Shown here one piece after another: positions 8,095 to 16,056 of a stretch of 64,000 bases of DNA. The notes under the pieces are model-generated. The model searched no databases, was not told the origin of the DNA, and was given only the letters and a program-made list of their open reading frames with translations. The DNA lies in the NCBI RefSeq assembly GCF_020510625.1, contig NZ_CP075191.1, positions 2,642,001-2,706,000 of the forward strand, written 5' to 3'. Source of the stretch: Ferribacterium limneticum. GTDB lineage: Bacteria > Pseudomonadota > Gammaproteobacteria > Burkholderiales > Rhodocyclaceae. Each line of letters starts with the position of its first letter. The first letter of the stretch is position 1. Made by a program: the position numbers and the translations under genes.

Positions 8095-10377
8095 ATGAAG
8101 AAATTTGCAGTGAAAACCACCGCGCTGCTTCTGGCAGCTGGTTTTGCAGCAACGGCATGGTCTGCCGAATCGCTGCAGGACGTGATGAAGCGTCGCAACC
8201 TTAGCCAACAGGACCTGCTGGCTGCTTCGAAGACCTACGTCCCGACCGGCAAGCGTGACGAATTCGTCGCCTTCAGTTCTGGCGGCCAGTCCGGCCAGAT
8301 CATTGTGTATGGCATTCCGTCCATGCGCATCCTCAAGTACATCGGCGTCTTCACGCCAGAACCGTGGCAGGGCTACGGCTTCGATGAAAACTCCAAGGCT
8401 GTGCTGCGCCAGGGCAACATCGATGGCAAGGAAATCAACTGGGGCGATACGCACCACCCGGCCATGTCCGAAACTCAGGGCAAGTACGACGGCCAGTTCC
8501 TGTTCATCAACGACAAGGCCAACCCGCGCCTCGCCGTGATCGACCTGCGTGACTTCGAAACCAAGCAGATCGTGGTCAACCCGATCTTCAAGTCGGAACA
8601 CGGCGGCGCCTTTGCCACGCCGAATACCGAATACGTGATCGAAGCCGCCCAGTACGCCTCGCCGCTCGAGAACAAGAAGTTCTACCCGCTCGAAGAGTTC
8701 AACGAGAAGTATCGCGGTGGTATCACCTACTGGAAATTCGACCGCAAGGAAGGCCGCCTCAATCCGAAGGAATCCTTCTCCCTCGAACTGCCGCCTTACA
8801 GCCAGGACTTGTCCGACGCTGGTAAAGGCCCGTCCGACGGCTGGTCCTTCACCAACTCCTTCTGTTCCGAGCGTTACGTCGGCGGCATCGAAAAGGGTCG
8901 TCCGCCGTATGAAGCCGGTTGCTCCGCCAAGGACACCGACTATCTGCACGTGATCAACTGGAAGAAGGCGGCCGAACTGGTTGCTCAGGGCAAGGCCAAG
9001 AAGATCAACGGCCACAACGTGCTGATGATGGAAACGGCAATCAAGGAAGGCATCCTCTTCCTGGTTCCGGAACCGAAGTCGCCGCACGGCGTCGACGTGA
9101 CCCCGGACGGCAAGTTCCTGACCGTCGCCGGCAAGCTCGACACCCACGTGTCCGTCTATTCCTTCGAGAAGATCCAGGCCGCCATCAAGGCCGGCAAGTT
9201 CGAATCCAAGGATCCGTACGGCATTCCGGTCATCGGCATGAAGGATGCGCTTCATACCCAGGTTCAGCTCGGCCTCGGTCCTTTGCACACCCAGTACGAT
9301 TCGAAGCCCTGTATCGCTTACACCTCGCTGTATGTCGATTCGCAGGTCGTCAAATGGAATCACTGTGACGGCAAGGTACTCGACAAGATCTCCGTGCACT
9401 ACAACATCGGTCACCTGATGACCATGGAAGGTGACTCGGCTGATCCGAAGGGTCGTTACCTGGTTGCGCTGAACAAGCTGGCCATCGACCGTTTCGTGCC
9501 GGTTGGTCCGCTGCACCCGCAAAACCACCAGCTGATCGACATCTCGAACGACAAGATGCAACTGTTGTACGACATGCCGCTGCCGCTGGGCGAGCCGCAC
9601 TACGTAGTGGCCATCGAAGCTTCGAAGCTGAAGCCGGGCGTTCGCTACAAGGTCGGTACCGATTCCCGCACCGACAAGCCGCATCCGGGCATGGTTCGTG
9701 CTGGCGAAGAAGTCACGACCAAGAAGGGCAACAAGATCGAGGTCAAGGGTACGCTGATCCGTTCGCACATCACGCCGGAAACCATCGAAGCTGAAGTTGG
9801 CGACGAAATCACCATCCACCTGACCAACCTCGAACGTGCCCAGGACGAAACCCACGGCTTCACCGTTTCGACCATGAACGTGCACGCTTCGGTTGAACCG
9901 GGCAAGACGGTAACCGTCAAGTTCAAGGCTGACAAGGAAGGCGTGTATCCGTACTACTGCACCGAGTTCTGCTCCGCACTGCACCTTGAAATGCAGGGTT
10001 ACTTGCTGGTCAAGCCGAAGGGCTGGAAGCCGGGCAAGACCGAAGCAGCCAAGGCCGTCTATACCGAAGCCGACTATAAGGCCACGGTGAAGAAGGTTGC
10101 TGACACCCAGGTCGTCATTGATTCCGTCGTTGGTTACATCACCAGCGTCAACTTCAAGGACTTCCCGGATGTGGTAGCCATGGTCGAAGATGCAACGGAC
10201 CAGCTGAACAAGATGAAGGAAGCCAAGGCCAAGCACGAAGCCGCAGCCGGCAAGAAGGATTGGGACCAAGCCAATCTGTGGGCTGAGCAAGTTTGGCAAT
10301 ACCAGGTCAAGGCAGCCGACATCGGCCTGCGTGCCAAGACCTACCTTGAGCAGAACGGCGCCAAGAAGGTCAAGTAA
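8095..10377 (+). CDS. nosZ: Nitrous oxide reductase NosZ, clade II
   Basis: This 760-residue periplasmic enzyme reduces N2O to N2. The leader is short and Sec-like (cut near AWSA) without a twin-arginine motif, a clade II trait. A beta-propeller (about 60-540) carries the CuZ histidines, including DTHHP (about 119-123; clade I would have DxHHxH), SPHGVD, GPLHTQ and EPHYV. The cupredoxin domain holds the CuA ligands in ETHGF and CTEFCSALHLEM (about 622-633). About 120 further residues follow, predicted helical and Lys/Ala-rich, without CxxCH; this exceeds the usual length of about 640. The ATG at 8095 is chosen because GGGAGA lies six bases upstream and the signal peptide starts there. Confidence 0.97.
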   Translation: MKKFAVKTTALLLAAGFAATAWSAESLQDVMKRRNLSQQDLLAASKTYVPTGKRDEFVAFSSGGQSGQIIVYGIPSMRILKYIGVFTPEPWQGYGFDENSKAVLRQGNIDGKEINWGDTHHPAMSETQGKYDGQFLFINDKANPRLAVIDLRDFETKQIVVNPIFKSEHGGAFATPNTEYVIEAAQYASPLENKKFYPLEEFNEKYRGGITYWKFDRKEGRLNPKESFSLELPPYSQDLSDAGKGPSDGWSFTNSFCSERYVGGIEKGRPPYEAGCSAKDTDYLHVINWKKAAELVAQGKAKKINGHNVLMMETAIKEGILFLVPEPKSPHGVDVTPDGKFLTVAGKLDTHVSVYSFEKIQAAIKAGKFESKDPYGIPVIGMKDALHTQVQLGLGPLHTQYDSKPCIAYTSLYVDSQVVKWNHCDGKVLDKISVHYNIGHLMTMEGDSADPKGRYLVALNKLAIDRFVPVGPLHPQNHQLIDISNDKMQLLYDMPLPLGEPHYVVAIEASKLKPGVRYKVGTDSRTDKPHPGMVRAGEEVTTKKGNKIEVKGTLIRSHITPETIEAEVGDEITIHLTNLERAQDETHGFTVSTMNVHASVEPGKTVTVKFKADKEGVYPYYCTEFCSALHLEMQGYLLVKPKGWKPGKTEAAKAVYTEADYKATVKKVADTQVVIDSVVGYITSVNFKDFPDVVAMVEDATDQLNKMKEAKAKHEAAAGKKDWDQANLWAEQVWQYQVKAADIGLRAKTYLEQNGAKKVK

Positions 10378-10409
10378 GCAACAAACTTGATCTGACTTAA
10401 GGCATTTAG

Positions 10410-10440
10410 CGGGGGACAGAGTCAATCTGTTCCCCGTTTC
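10410..10440 (+). terminator. Hairpin after nosZ
   Basis: CGGGGGACAGA and TCTGTTCCCCG form an 11-bp stem with one wobble and a 5-base loop. Only a short T-run follows. It may be a leaky terminator or a 3'-stabilising hairpin that raises nosZ message over downstream genes. Confidence 0.55.
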
Positions 10441-10460
10441 ACATTCAGGAGGGAATAACC

Positions 10461-10769
10461 ATGAAATTTGTAATGACTTTGATCGCCGCGGCACTCGTCG
10501 CCTCACCCGCCTTCGCCGCTTTGGATGGCGCTGCCCTGTACAAGGACAAGACCTGCAACGCCTGTCACGGCCCGAAGGGTGACAAGCCCTTGATGCCGAC
10601 TTACCCGAAGGTTGCTGGACAAAACGCCGCCTACGCCGAACAGCAAATCAAGGACATCAAGAGCGGTGCCCGTAACAACGGCCAGACGGCCGCCATGAAG
10701 GGTGTTCTGCATCTGGTCAATGACGAAGAAATCAAGGCCATCGCCGAGTATTTGTCTAAGCTCAAGTGA
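10461..10769 (+). CDS. Monoheme cytochrome c of the nos cluster
   Basis: This 102-residue exported class I cytochrome has a signal peptide (about 1-19) cut after AFA. One CNACH heme site sits near residue 32, and a Met-containing segment (AAMKGV) is a candidate distal ligand. It is of cytochrome c553/c5 size. A strong AGGAGG ribosome site lies upstream. Its position directly after nosZ matches the small cytochromes of clade II nos clusters, which are thought to carry electrons from the quinone-oxidising NosG/NosH side to NosZ. That role is inferred from position. Confidence 0.88.
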   Translation: MKFVMTLIAAALVASPAFAALDGAALYKDKTCNACHGPKGDKPLMPTYPKVAGQNAAYAEQQIKDIKSGARNNGQTAAMKGVLHLVNDEEIKAIAEYLSKLK

Positions 10770-10795
10770 TCGAAAGAGGCCGGCATTGCTGGCTT

Positions 10796-10809
10796 CTGAC
10801 CAATATCAA
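10796..10809 (+). promoter_or_regulatory. FNR/DNR-like box upstream of the diheme cytochrome
   Basis: CTGAC-CAAT-ATCAA differs from TTGAC-N4-ATCAA at one position. A class II promoter would start near 10844, and AACAAT at 10832-10837 fits its -10. It suggests a second promoter inside the nos cluster. Pattern match only. Confidence 0.45.
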
Positions 10810-10880
10810 AGAACGCTGATACTCAAGATGAAACAATGTCTTAAGCGTTCCGGAACATTTGCCATAAAAGGAAACCAAAC

Positions 10881-11651
10881 ATGAAAGCATCACTCCTTTT
10901 GATCAGCCTGCTGTCTGCAGGTATCGCGTTTGCCGCCCCCCCCGCCCCGAAAACCGAAGGTATCGAAGGCAAGGATTACAAGTGGAATGCACAAGCCGGT
11001 GAAAAGGTCGAAGCACTGACCAAGAAGGGCGACAAGAAGCGCGGCGAAGAAGGTTACGAGACCTGTGGCGCCTGTCACCTTCCCTCTGGCGCCGGTCGTC
11101 CTGACGGCACCTTCCCGCAGCTCGCCGGCCAGCACACCACCGTGCTGATCAAGCAGATGGCCGACATCCGTGCCGGTCTGCGCGACAATCCGACGATGTA
11201 CCCGTTTGCTGCCACGCTGACCGACGCGCAAGAACTGGCTGACGTCGCCGCTTACATCGAGAGCCTGTGCATCCCGTTGGACCATGGCCATTACGACTCC
11301 AAGCCGGGCGACAATGTGGACAAGAACTGGAAGGCTCCGGCTGACACCGAAAAGCGCTTGGCCGAAGGTAAGGCCCTGTACGAGAAGGAATGTCTCGAGT
11401 GCCACGGCAAGAACGGCGAAGGCGTCAAGGAAAAGTTCTACCCGGTGATCGCCGGCCAGCACTACAAGTACCTGCTGCGTCAGATGACCGAGATTCGTGA
11501 CGGCCATCGCCGCAACGCCAATCCGGATATGGTCAAGATCATCAAGAAGTACAACAATGATCAGTTGATCTCCATCTCGGCCTACCAGGCCAGCCTGCAG
11601 ATGCCAGGCAATATGTGCAAGCCGAAAGCTGGCGCAGCCAAGAAGAAGTAA
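10881..11651 (+). CDS. Diheme cytochrome c of the nos cluster
   Basis: This 256-residue exported protein has a signal peptide cut near AFA and two class I cytochrome domains. Heme sites are CGACH (about residue 62) and CLECH (about residue 172). Both domains end with Met-containing segments suited to axial ligation. The basic tail (GAAKKK) may aid membrane or partner contact. A second cytochrome between nosZ and nosB/nosD is typical of clade II clusters and would form part of the electron chain to NosZ. A strong terminator directly follows it, so it may also be transcribed apart from nosB. Confidence 0.88.
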   Translation: MKASLLLISLLSAGIAFAAPPAPKTEGIEGKDYKWNAQAGEKVEALTKKGDKKRGEEGYETCGACHLPSGAGRPDGTFPQLAGQHTTVLIKQMADIRAGLRDNPTMYPFAATLTDAQELADVAAYIESLCIPLDHGHYDSKPGDNVDKNWKAPADTEKRLAEGKALYEKECLECHGKNGEGVKEKFYPVIAGQHYKYLLRQMTEIRDGHRRNANPDMVKIIKKYNNDQLISISAYQASLQMPGNMCKPKAGAAKKK

Positions 11652-11662
11652 AATGCCGTAAC

Positions 11663-11700
11663 GGGGCAGCCGGAGCCTTGCGGCTGGGCTGCCCTTTTTT
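11663..11700 (+). terminator. Strong intrinsic terminator inside the nos cluster
   Basis: GGGCAGCC pairs with GGCTGCCC around an inner AGCC/GGCT stem, followed by seven T residues. It separates nosZ and the cytochromes from nosB and the assembly genes. Confidence 0.8.
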
Positions 11701-11753
11701 ACAGGCATCAGAGAATGCCAAGACAATCATGTAACGAGGACAGAGATAGCATC

Positions 11754-12728
11754 ATGGAAAAACAGAATCGGATTGTTGGCGGGCTAAGCTTTATCGCCCT
11801 GGTTTGCTTGGTTGCCGCATACTTTGCGCCCATCTGGTGGGTTTCCCTGACTGCTCCGAATTACCCGCCCGACGCCTTCCCCGATGGCATCCGCATCCAT
11901 TTCCATTTTGATGGCGTCTATAACGGCTGCAAGGCAGCTGGCAAAGGCACCCGGATGGCCAACGAGATCATCCAGAAAGACCTCGCTCACGACGATGAGC
12001 GCTACAACCCGATCACCGATGCCACCAAAAACGTAGACAAAGGCGCTGAAGGCCTTGATTGCGTTCATGAAATGAACACGATCAACCACTATGTCGGCAT
12101 GTTCCCGATCGCCACTGGCGCACCGGTCGAGAAACCGTTGGCCAAGTTTTTCTTCGGCTTCTTTGCTGTGATGATGCTGGCCTTCGCGATGGCCAAGAAA
12201 AAACCACGTTTAATTATTTTGAGCGCAGGTTTCGCTGCCGTCGCCGCTTGGATGATTATCGATCAGTTCGTGCTCGGCCACCTCGAAAGCCACGTTCAGG
12301 CCTACATGCAGGAATCCGGCACTTTCTTCAAGGACATGGACCGAATCCAGGTTTGGGGTGACAACGTCCGCAACGTTTCGAAAATCGTTATTTTTGGCCT
12401 GATTGCAGTCATGCTGATTGTCATTGCCGCAACAGCAAAGATTCGTCCCTTCCAGTTGCTGCTGGCACTGGTTCCGGCCTTGCTTCCACTCTTCTTCGTG
12501 ATCACCTACGCCGGCTGGCTGTGGTTCTTCGGCCACAACATGCATCCGTGGGGTGCCTTCACCGTCAAACCCTTCATGCCCACCGTGTTTGGTGAAGGCA
12601 AGGTCGCTCAATTCTCGACCTTCTCTTACCCGTACTGGGGTTATGGCCTGCTGGTAGCGATTTTCGTCTGCATGATGCTGGCCCTCCTGATACGCCGCAA
12701 ACAGCTACGCGAAGGCACCGCCGAGTAA
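11754..12728 (+). CDS. nosB: NosB-like membrane protein
   Basis: This is a 324-residue integral membrane protein. An N-terminal helix (about 8-28) is followed by a periplasmic loop of about 100 residues, which contains INHYVGMFP near its end, and then five C-terminal membrane helices. Size, the NHYVGM signature and position between the nos cytochromes and nosD match NosB, a protein of unknown function restricted to clade II nos clusters. The ATG at 11754 begins directly before the first membrane helix; an upstream ATG at 11715 would add 13 polar residues and is less likely. The large loop has conserved-looking Asp/His residues, but I see no cofactor motif. Confidence 0.82.
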   Translation: MEKQNRIVGGLSFIALVCLVAAYFAPIWWVSLTAPNYPPDAFPDGIRIHFHFDGVYNGCKAAGKGTRMANEIIQKDLAHDDERYNPITDATKNVDKGAEGLDCVHEMNTINHYVGMFPIATGAPVEKPLAKFFFGFFAVMMLAFAMAKKKPRLIILSAGFAAVAAWMIIDQFVLGHLESHVQAYMQESGTFFKDMDRIQVWGDNVRNVSKIVIFGLIAVMLIVIAATAKIRPFQLLLALVPALLPLFFVITYAGWLWFFGHNMHPWGAFTVKPFMPTVFGEGKVAQFSTFSYPYWGYGLLVAIFVCMMLALLIRRKQLREGTAE

Positions 12729-12733
12729 TCAGT

Positions 12734-14092
12734 GTGGCCTGCCTGCACAATCTGGCCAGGCTCAGCCTGGCCACCACGCTCCTCCTGGTCCTGACCACTG
12801 GCAACACTGAGACACAATCCGATCTGCCAGCCGGCATGGGCGCCCGTGCCAACGTTGATCGTCCCAAGCCGACCTTCATGTTGCATGAACGCGACAAGCG
12901 CGTGCATGGCTTGAAGCCGTTCCAAGACTTGGTAGACCGCGCCGAACCCGGTTCGGTGCTCAAGCCCCCTCCCGGCGTCTATGCTGGCCCGGTCTCCATT
13001 AACAAGCCACTGACCATCGACGGTGGCGGCAAAGTGACTATCGACTCCGGTGACAGAGGCACGGTGATGATGCTTAACGCCAGTAATTCCGTGGTGCGTG
13101 GCCTGCACCTGACTGGTTCCGGCGACTCGCACGATACCGACGACTCCTGCCTGGATGTCAAAGGCGATCGAAACACGATCGAAAATATTCAGATCGACAA
13201 CTGCCTGTTTGGACTCGATCTCAAGCAGTCGAACAACAACGTCATTCGCGGCAACAGCATCCGCTCCAAGGATCGCGAACTCGGCGTCCGTGGCGACGGT
13301 CTGCGCCTGTGGTATAGCAACGGCAATCTGATTGAAAAAAATCAGATTATCGACTCACGCGACATGGTGGCTTGGTACTCGCACAAGAACGTTTTCCAGG
13401 GCAATCTGGGCAAACGTTCCCGCTACTCCATCCATTTCATGTTCGCGAACGACAACGTCGTCGAGCGCAACGAGTTTTACGACAACGCCGTCGGTGTCTA
13501 TTTCATGTACACCGAAGGCGGCGTCGTCAAAAACAACATCATTTCACATGCCACCGGCGCTACGGGCATGGGCATCGGTTTCAAGGAAGCCTCCGGTACG
13601 ATCATCGAGAATAACGAGATCATCTACTGTGGCGTCGGCATCGGTTCCGACCTCTCGCCCTTCCAACCCGACAGCACAATTGAAATACGAGGCAATCGCT
13701 TTGCCTACAACGGCATTGGCATCCTGTTCAATAGCGAAACAGGTGGCAACAACATGCTCAACAATGTGTTTGAGGGCAACCTGACCCAGGTAAGTTATGG
13801 CGGACACGGCGACAATAACAACAGCCCGAAAAACGTCTGGATAGGCAATTACTGGGACGACTATCAAGGCTTCGACCGCAACGGCGACGGCATCGGCGAC
13901 AAGACCCATGAGCTCTACGCCTACGCCGATCAGATCTGGATGGAACTGCCGATCGCACGTTTTTTCCGTAGCTCGCCCGTCATGGAACTCCTGGATTTCC
14001 TTGAACGCCTTGCTCCCTTCTCCACCCCGGATCTGATTCTGCGCGACGAAAAGCCGCGCTTTGTCAAACCTGCACGGATAGCCACATCATGA
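12734..14092 (+). CDS. nosD: NosD periplasmic copper-assembly protein
   Basis: This is a 452-residue exported right-handed beta-helix protein. A GTG start is used because the following residues (LARLSLATTLLLVL) form the signal peptide. Repeated short N-rich rungs (NNVIRGN, NDNVVERN, SGTIIENNEI) mark the parallel beta-helix of the CASH/NosD family. NosD works with the NosF-NosY ABC transporter to supply copper or sulfur for CuZ assembly in the periplasm. It begins 5 bp after nosB and overlaps nosG by 4 bp, indicating one transcript. The length matches the family. Confidence 0.93.
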   Translation: MACLHNLARLSLATTLLLVLTTGNTETQSDLPAGMGARANVDRPKPTFMLHERDKRVHGLKPFQDLVDRAEPGSVLKPPPGVYAGPVSINKPLTIDGGGKVTIDSGDRGTVMMLNASNSVVRGLHLTGSGDSHDTDDSCLDVKGDRNTIENIQIDNCLFGLDLKQSNNNVIRGNSIRSKDRELGVRGDGLRLWYSNGNLIEKNQIIDSRDMVAWYSHKNVFQGNLGKRSRYSIHFMFANDNVVERNEFYDNAVGVYFMYTEGGVVKNNIISHATGATGMGIGFKEASGTIIENNEIIYCGVGIGSDLSPFQPDSTIEIRGNRFAYNGIGILFNSETGGNNMLNNVFEGNLTQVSYGGHGDNNNSPKNVWIGNYWDDYQGFDRNGDGIGDKTHELYAYADQIWMELPIARFFRSSPVMELLDFLERLAPFSTPDLILRDEKPRFVKPARIATS

Positions 14093-14964
14093 GCGACGAC
14101 AGCACTGACGACGACAATGGCAACCGCAAGCCGGCCTCTAACTCAAAACCCGCAGTTTCGATTGCCAAGAAGCAAACCAATCGTCGGCGTATCCTGCGCA
14201 CTATTCTGCTGACGGGAGGCGTCCTCGGCGCCGCCGGTTCCGGTTTCCTGCCGCTGGTCTACGCCAAGAAAAATCGCCTGCGCCCGCCCGGCGCATTGGA
14301 CGAGCAGGATTTTCTGTCGAGCTGCATCAAATGTGGTCAATGTGTGCAGGTTTGCCCGGTTGAGGCGATCAAGCTGGCTGACCTGGTCGATGGCATGGGC
14401 GTCGGCACGCCCTATATCGATGCCCGCCAGCAGGCCTGCGACTTCTCCTGCGATGCCGTGCAGTGCATTCTCGCCTGCCCGACCGGCTCGCTGACTTATC
14501 ACAAGCCGGCCCATCTGAATATCCGGGCTGGTGCCGAACTATCTGGCAAGCCCATTCTTCTGGCCAAGGAAAAAGATGCCGAACCGACGCTGAATCTGGC
14601 CGAACGGATTGGCGTCGCCCGCCTGACCCGCCCGGAATCCTGCCTGGCCATGCAAGGCAAGGGCTTCAAGGGTACGGCGCGAGGTGCCAACTTCGATGGC
14701 AAGCTACGCTACATGTCGGTCGACCGCTGGAAACCGATCCCCGTCCGCGACTTCAAATATGACCGAGATGTCTGTGATCTATGCGAACAGGCCTGCCCGA
14801 TCAAGGGTGCCATCACAGTGGAAATGGGCACCGGCAAGGATGGCAAGCTCAAGGGTATCCCTGTCGTGCATGAAGCCTGTGTTGGCTGTGGGGTGTGTGA
14901 AATGGTCTGTCCGACCGAGCCGGCCAGCATTGAAATCATTCCGGGTGAGGGGTGGCGAGCATGA
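14089..14964 (+). CDS. nosG: NosG, NapG-like iron-sulfur protein
   Basis: This is a 291-residue ferredoxin-type protein. Its N-terminus has a run of arginines (NRRRILR) before a hydrophobic segment, resembling a Tat signal or anchor. Four cysteine clusters for [4Fe-4S] centres follow: CIKCGQCVQVCP, CDFSCDAVQC with ILACP, CDLCEQACP, and CVGCGVCEMVCP. It resembles NapG, and with NosH it is thought to oxidise menaquinol and deliver electrons to periplasmic cytochromes and NosZ in clade II systems that lack NosR. It overlaps nosD and nosH by 4 bp each. Confidence 0.9.
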   Translation: MSDDSTDDDNGNRKPASNSKPAVSIAKKQTNRRRILRTILLTGGVLGAAGSGFLPLVYAKKNRLRPPGALDEQDFLSSCIKCGQCVQVCPVEAIKLADLVDGMGVGTPYIDARQQACDFSCDAVQCILACPTGSLTYHKPAHLNIRAGAELSGKPILLAKEKDAEPTLNLAERIGVARLTRPESCLAMQGKGFKGTARGANFDGKLRYMSVDRWKPIPVRDFKYDRDVCDLCEQACPIKGAITVEMGTGKDGKLKGIPVVHEACVGCGVCEMVCPTEPASIEIIPGEGWRA

Positions 14965-15947
14965 GCGCTTTATCGCATAAACGTTTTATCGACCAGATCA
15001 AGGTGCTCTTCGGCGCAGAGCCAACCAAGCCGTCCAAGCCTGAAGACATCAGTCCTGCCGCACAGACGATTCACTTCTACAAGAAGGGCAACCGCGATCT
15101 GATCGCCGAAAAGCAGCACGCCCGTGCCCATGCCAAGCACAAAAACACCTGGCGTAACCGTCGCTGGGCAACGCTAATATTCGCCAATCTGCTGTTCGTG
15201 CTCTCCTTCGCGCTCGACATCCAGATTCTTGAAGGTGCCCTGACCGCCTCGCGCTTCATCGGCTTTCACCTGATCGACCTGAACTCGGCACTACAGGTAA
15301 TGCTGGCTCACAAGCACATCATCAACAACCTGCTGATCGGTACCGGCACCGTGCTTGTTCTCTGGGTGTTGCTTGGTGGACGGACCTTCTGTTCGTGGGT
15401 CTGCCCCTACCACCTACTGGCCGAATGGGCCGAAAAGATTCACCTCTATCTGGCCAAGAAGAAGCTGGTTACTGACCAGACCATGGACCGCCGTCTGCGC
15501 ACCGTGTTCTGGATCATCTTCGCCCTGCTTGCCTTGGCGACTGGCTATACCGTCTATGAAGCCATTTCGCCGACCGGCATTCTCTCCCGCGCCCTGATCT
15601 ACGGGCCTGGGCTGGCCATGCTCTGGGTGCTGGCGCTGCTCTTTTTCGAAGTCTTCTTTTCACGTCGCGCCTGGTGCCGCTATGCCTGCCCGATCGGCCT
15701 GACCTATGGTGTCGTCGGCATCATTTCGCCAGTCCGCATCAAGTACAAACTCGATGGCTGTTTCCATGAAGGCGATTGCCGCAAGGTCTGCCTCGTTCCG
15801 CATGTACTCGATACCGTCATCAAGGGTCGCGCTGTCGAAACCGAAGTCGCCATCGGCCCGGATTGCACTCGCTGCGGTCTGTGTGTAGACGCCTGCCCGA
15901 CCGGTTCACTGACTTTCGAAGTCAAAGGCCTTTCCAAGCTGGCCTGA
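14961..15947 (+). CDS. nosH: NosH, NapH-like membrane quinol oxidase subunit
   Basis: This 328-residue inner-membrane protein has about five helices. It carries two cytoplasmic CxxxCP motifs typical of NapH (CSWVCPYH and CRYACPIG) and a C-terminal ferredoxin-like part with CHEGDCRKVC and CTRCGLCVDACP. The ATG at 14961 overlaps the nosG stop; a start 9 bp earlier is possible. NapH-type proteins oxidise menaquinol and pass electrons to their NapG-like partner. NosG and NosH probably replace NosR as the electron entry of this cluster. Confidence 0.9.
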   Translation: MSALSHKRFIDQIKVLFGAEPTKPSKPEDISPAAQTIHFYKKGNRDLIAEKQHARAHAKHKNTWRNRRWATLIFANLLFVLSFALDIQILEGALTASRFIGFHLIDLNSALQVMLAHKHIINNLLIGTGTVLVLWVLLGGRTFCSWVCPYHLLAEWAEKIHLYLAKKKLVTDQTMDRRLRTVFWIIFALLALATGYTVYEAISPTGILSRALIYGPGLAMLWVLALLFFEVFFSRRAWCRYACPIGLTYGVVGIISPVRIKYKLDGCFHEGDCRKVCLVPHVLDTVIKGRAVETEVAIGPDCTRCGLCVDACPTGSLTFEVKGLSKLA

Positions 15948-15957
15948 AGCCTGCCAT

Positions 15958-15977
15958 GGCCTGCCAAATGGCAGGCC
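15958..15977 (+). other. Perfect 9-bp stem-loop between nosH and nosF
   Basis: GGCCTGCCA and TGGCAGGCC flank two A residues. No T-run follows, so it is not a classic terminator. It may mark an mRNA processing or stability point at the break between the electron-transfer genes and nosFLY. Confidence 0.5.
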
Positions 15978-16042
15978 CGGTGGGGCTGTGAGTCATTACG
16001 GATTTTTGATCGAAGTTCAATGTCGGCGGTTGTCACGCCCCC

Positions 16043-16048
16043 TATAAT
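16043..16048 (+). promoter_or_regulatory. -10-like hexamer directly before nosF
   Basis: A perfect TATAAT lies eight bases before the nosF ATG, with no Shine-Dalgarno between. If used, transcription would start at or next to the start codon and give a leaderless message. No well-spaced -35 is evident. Confidence 0.35.
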
Positions 16049-16056
16049 CTGGCCCC

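Noticed and set aside
7984..10506. Open frame of 840 codons on the minus strand opposite nosZ
   Set aside because: It is a shadow of strong codon bias in nosZ. The product has no family features and would cover the nosZ promoter and the start of the cytochrome gene.
16006..16020. TTGATCGAAGTTCAA as an FNR box before nosF
   Set aside because: The TTGA and TCAA arms are seven bases apart; FNR-family sites need six. Spacing is strict for this family.
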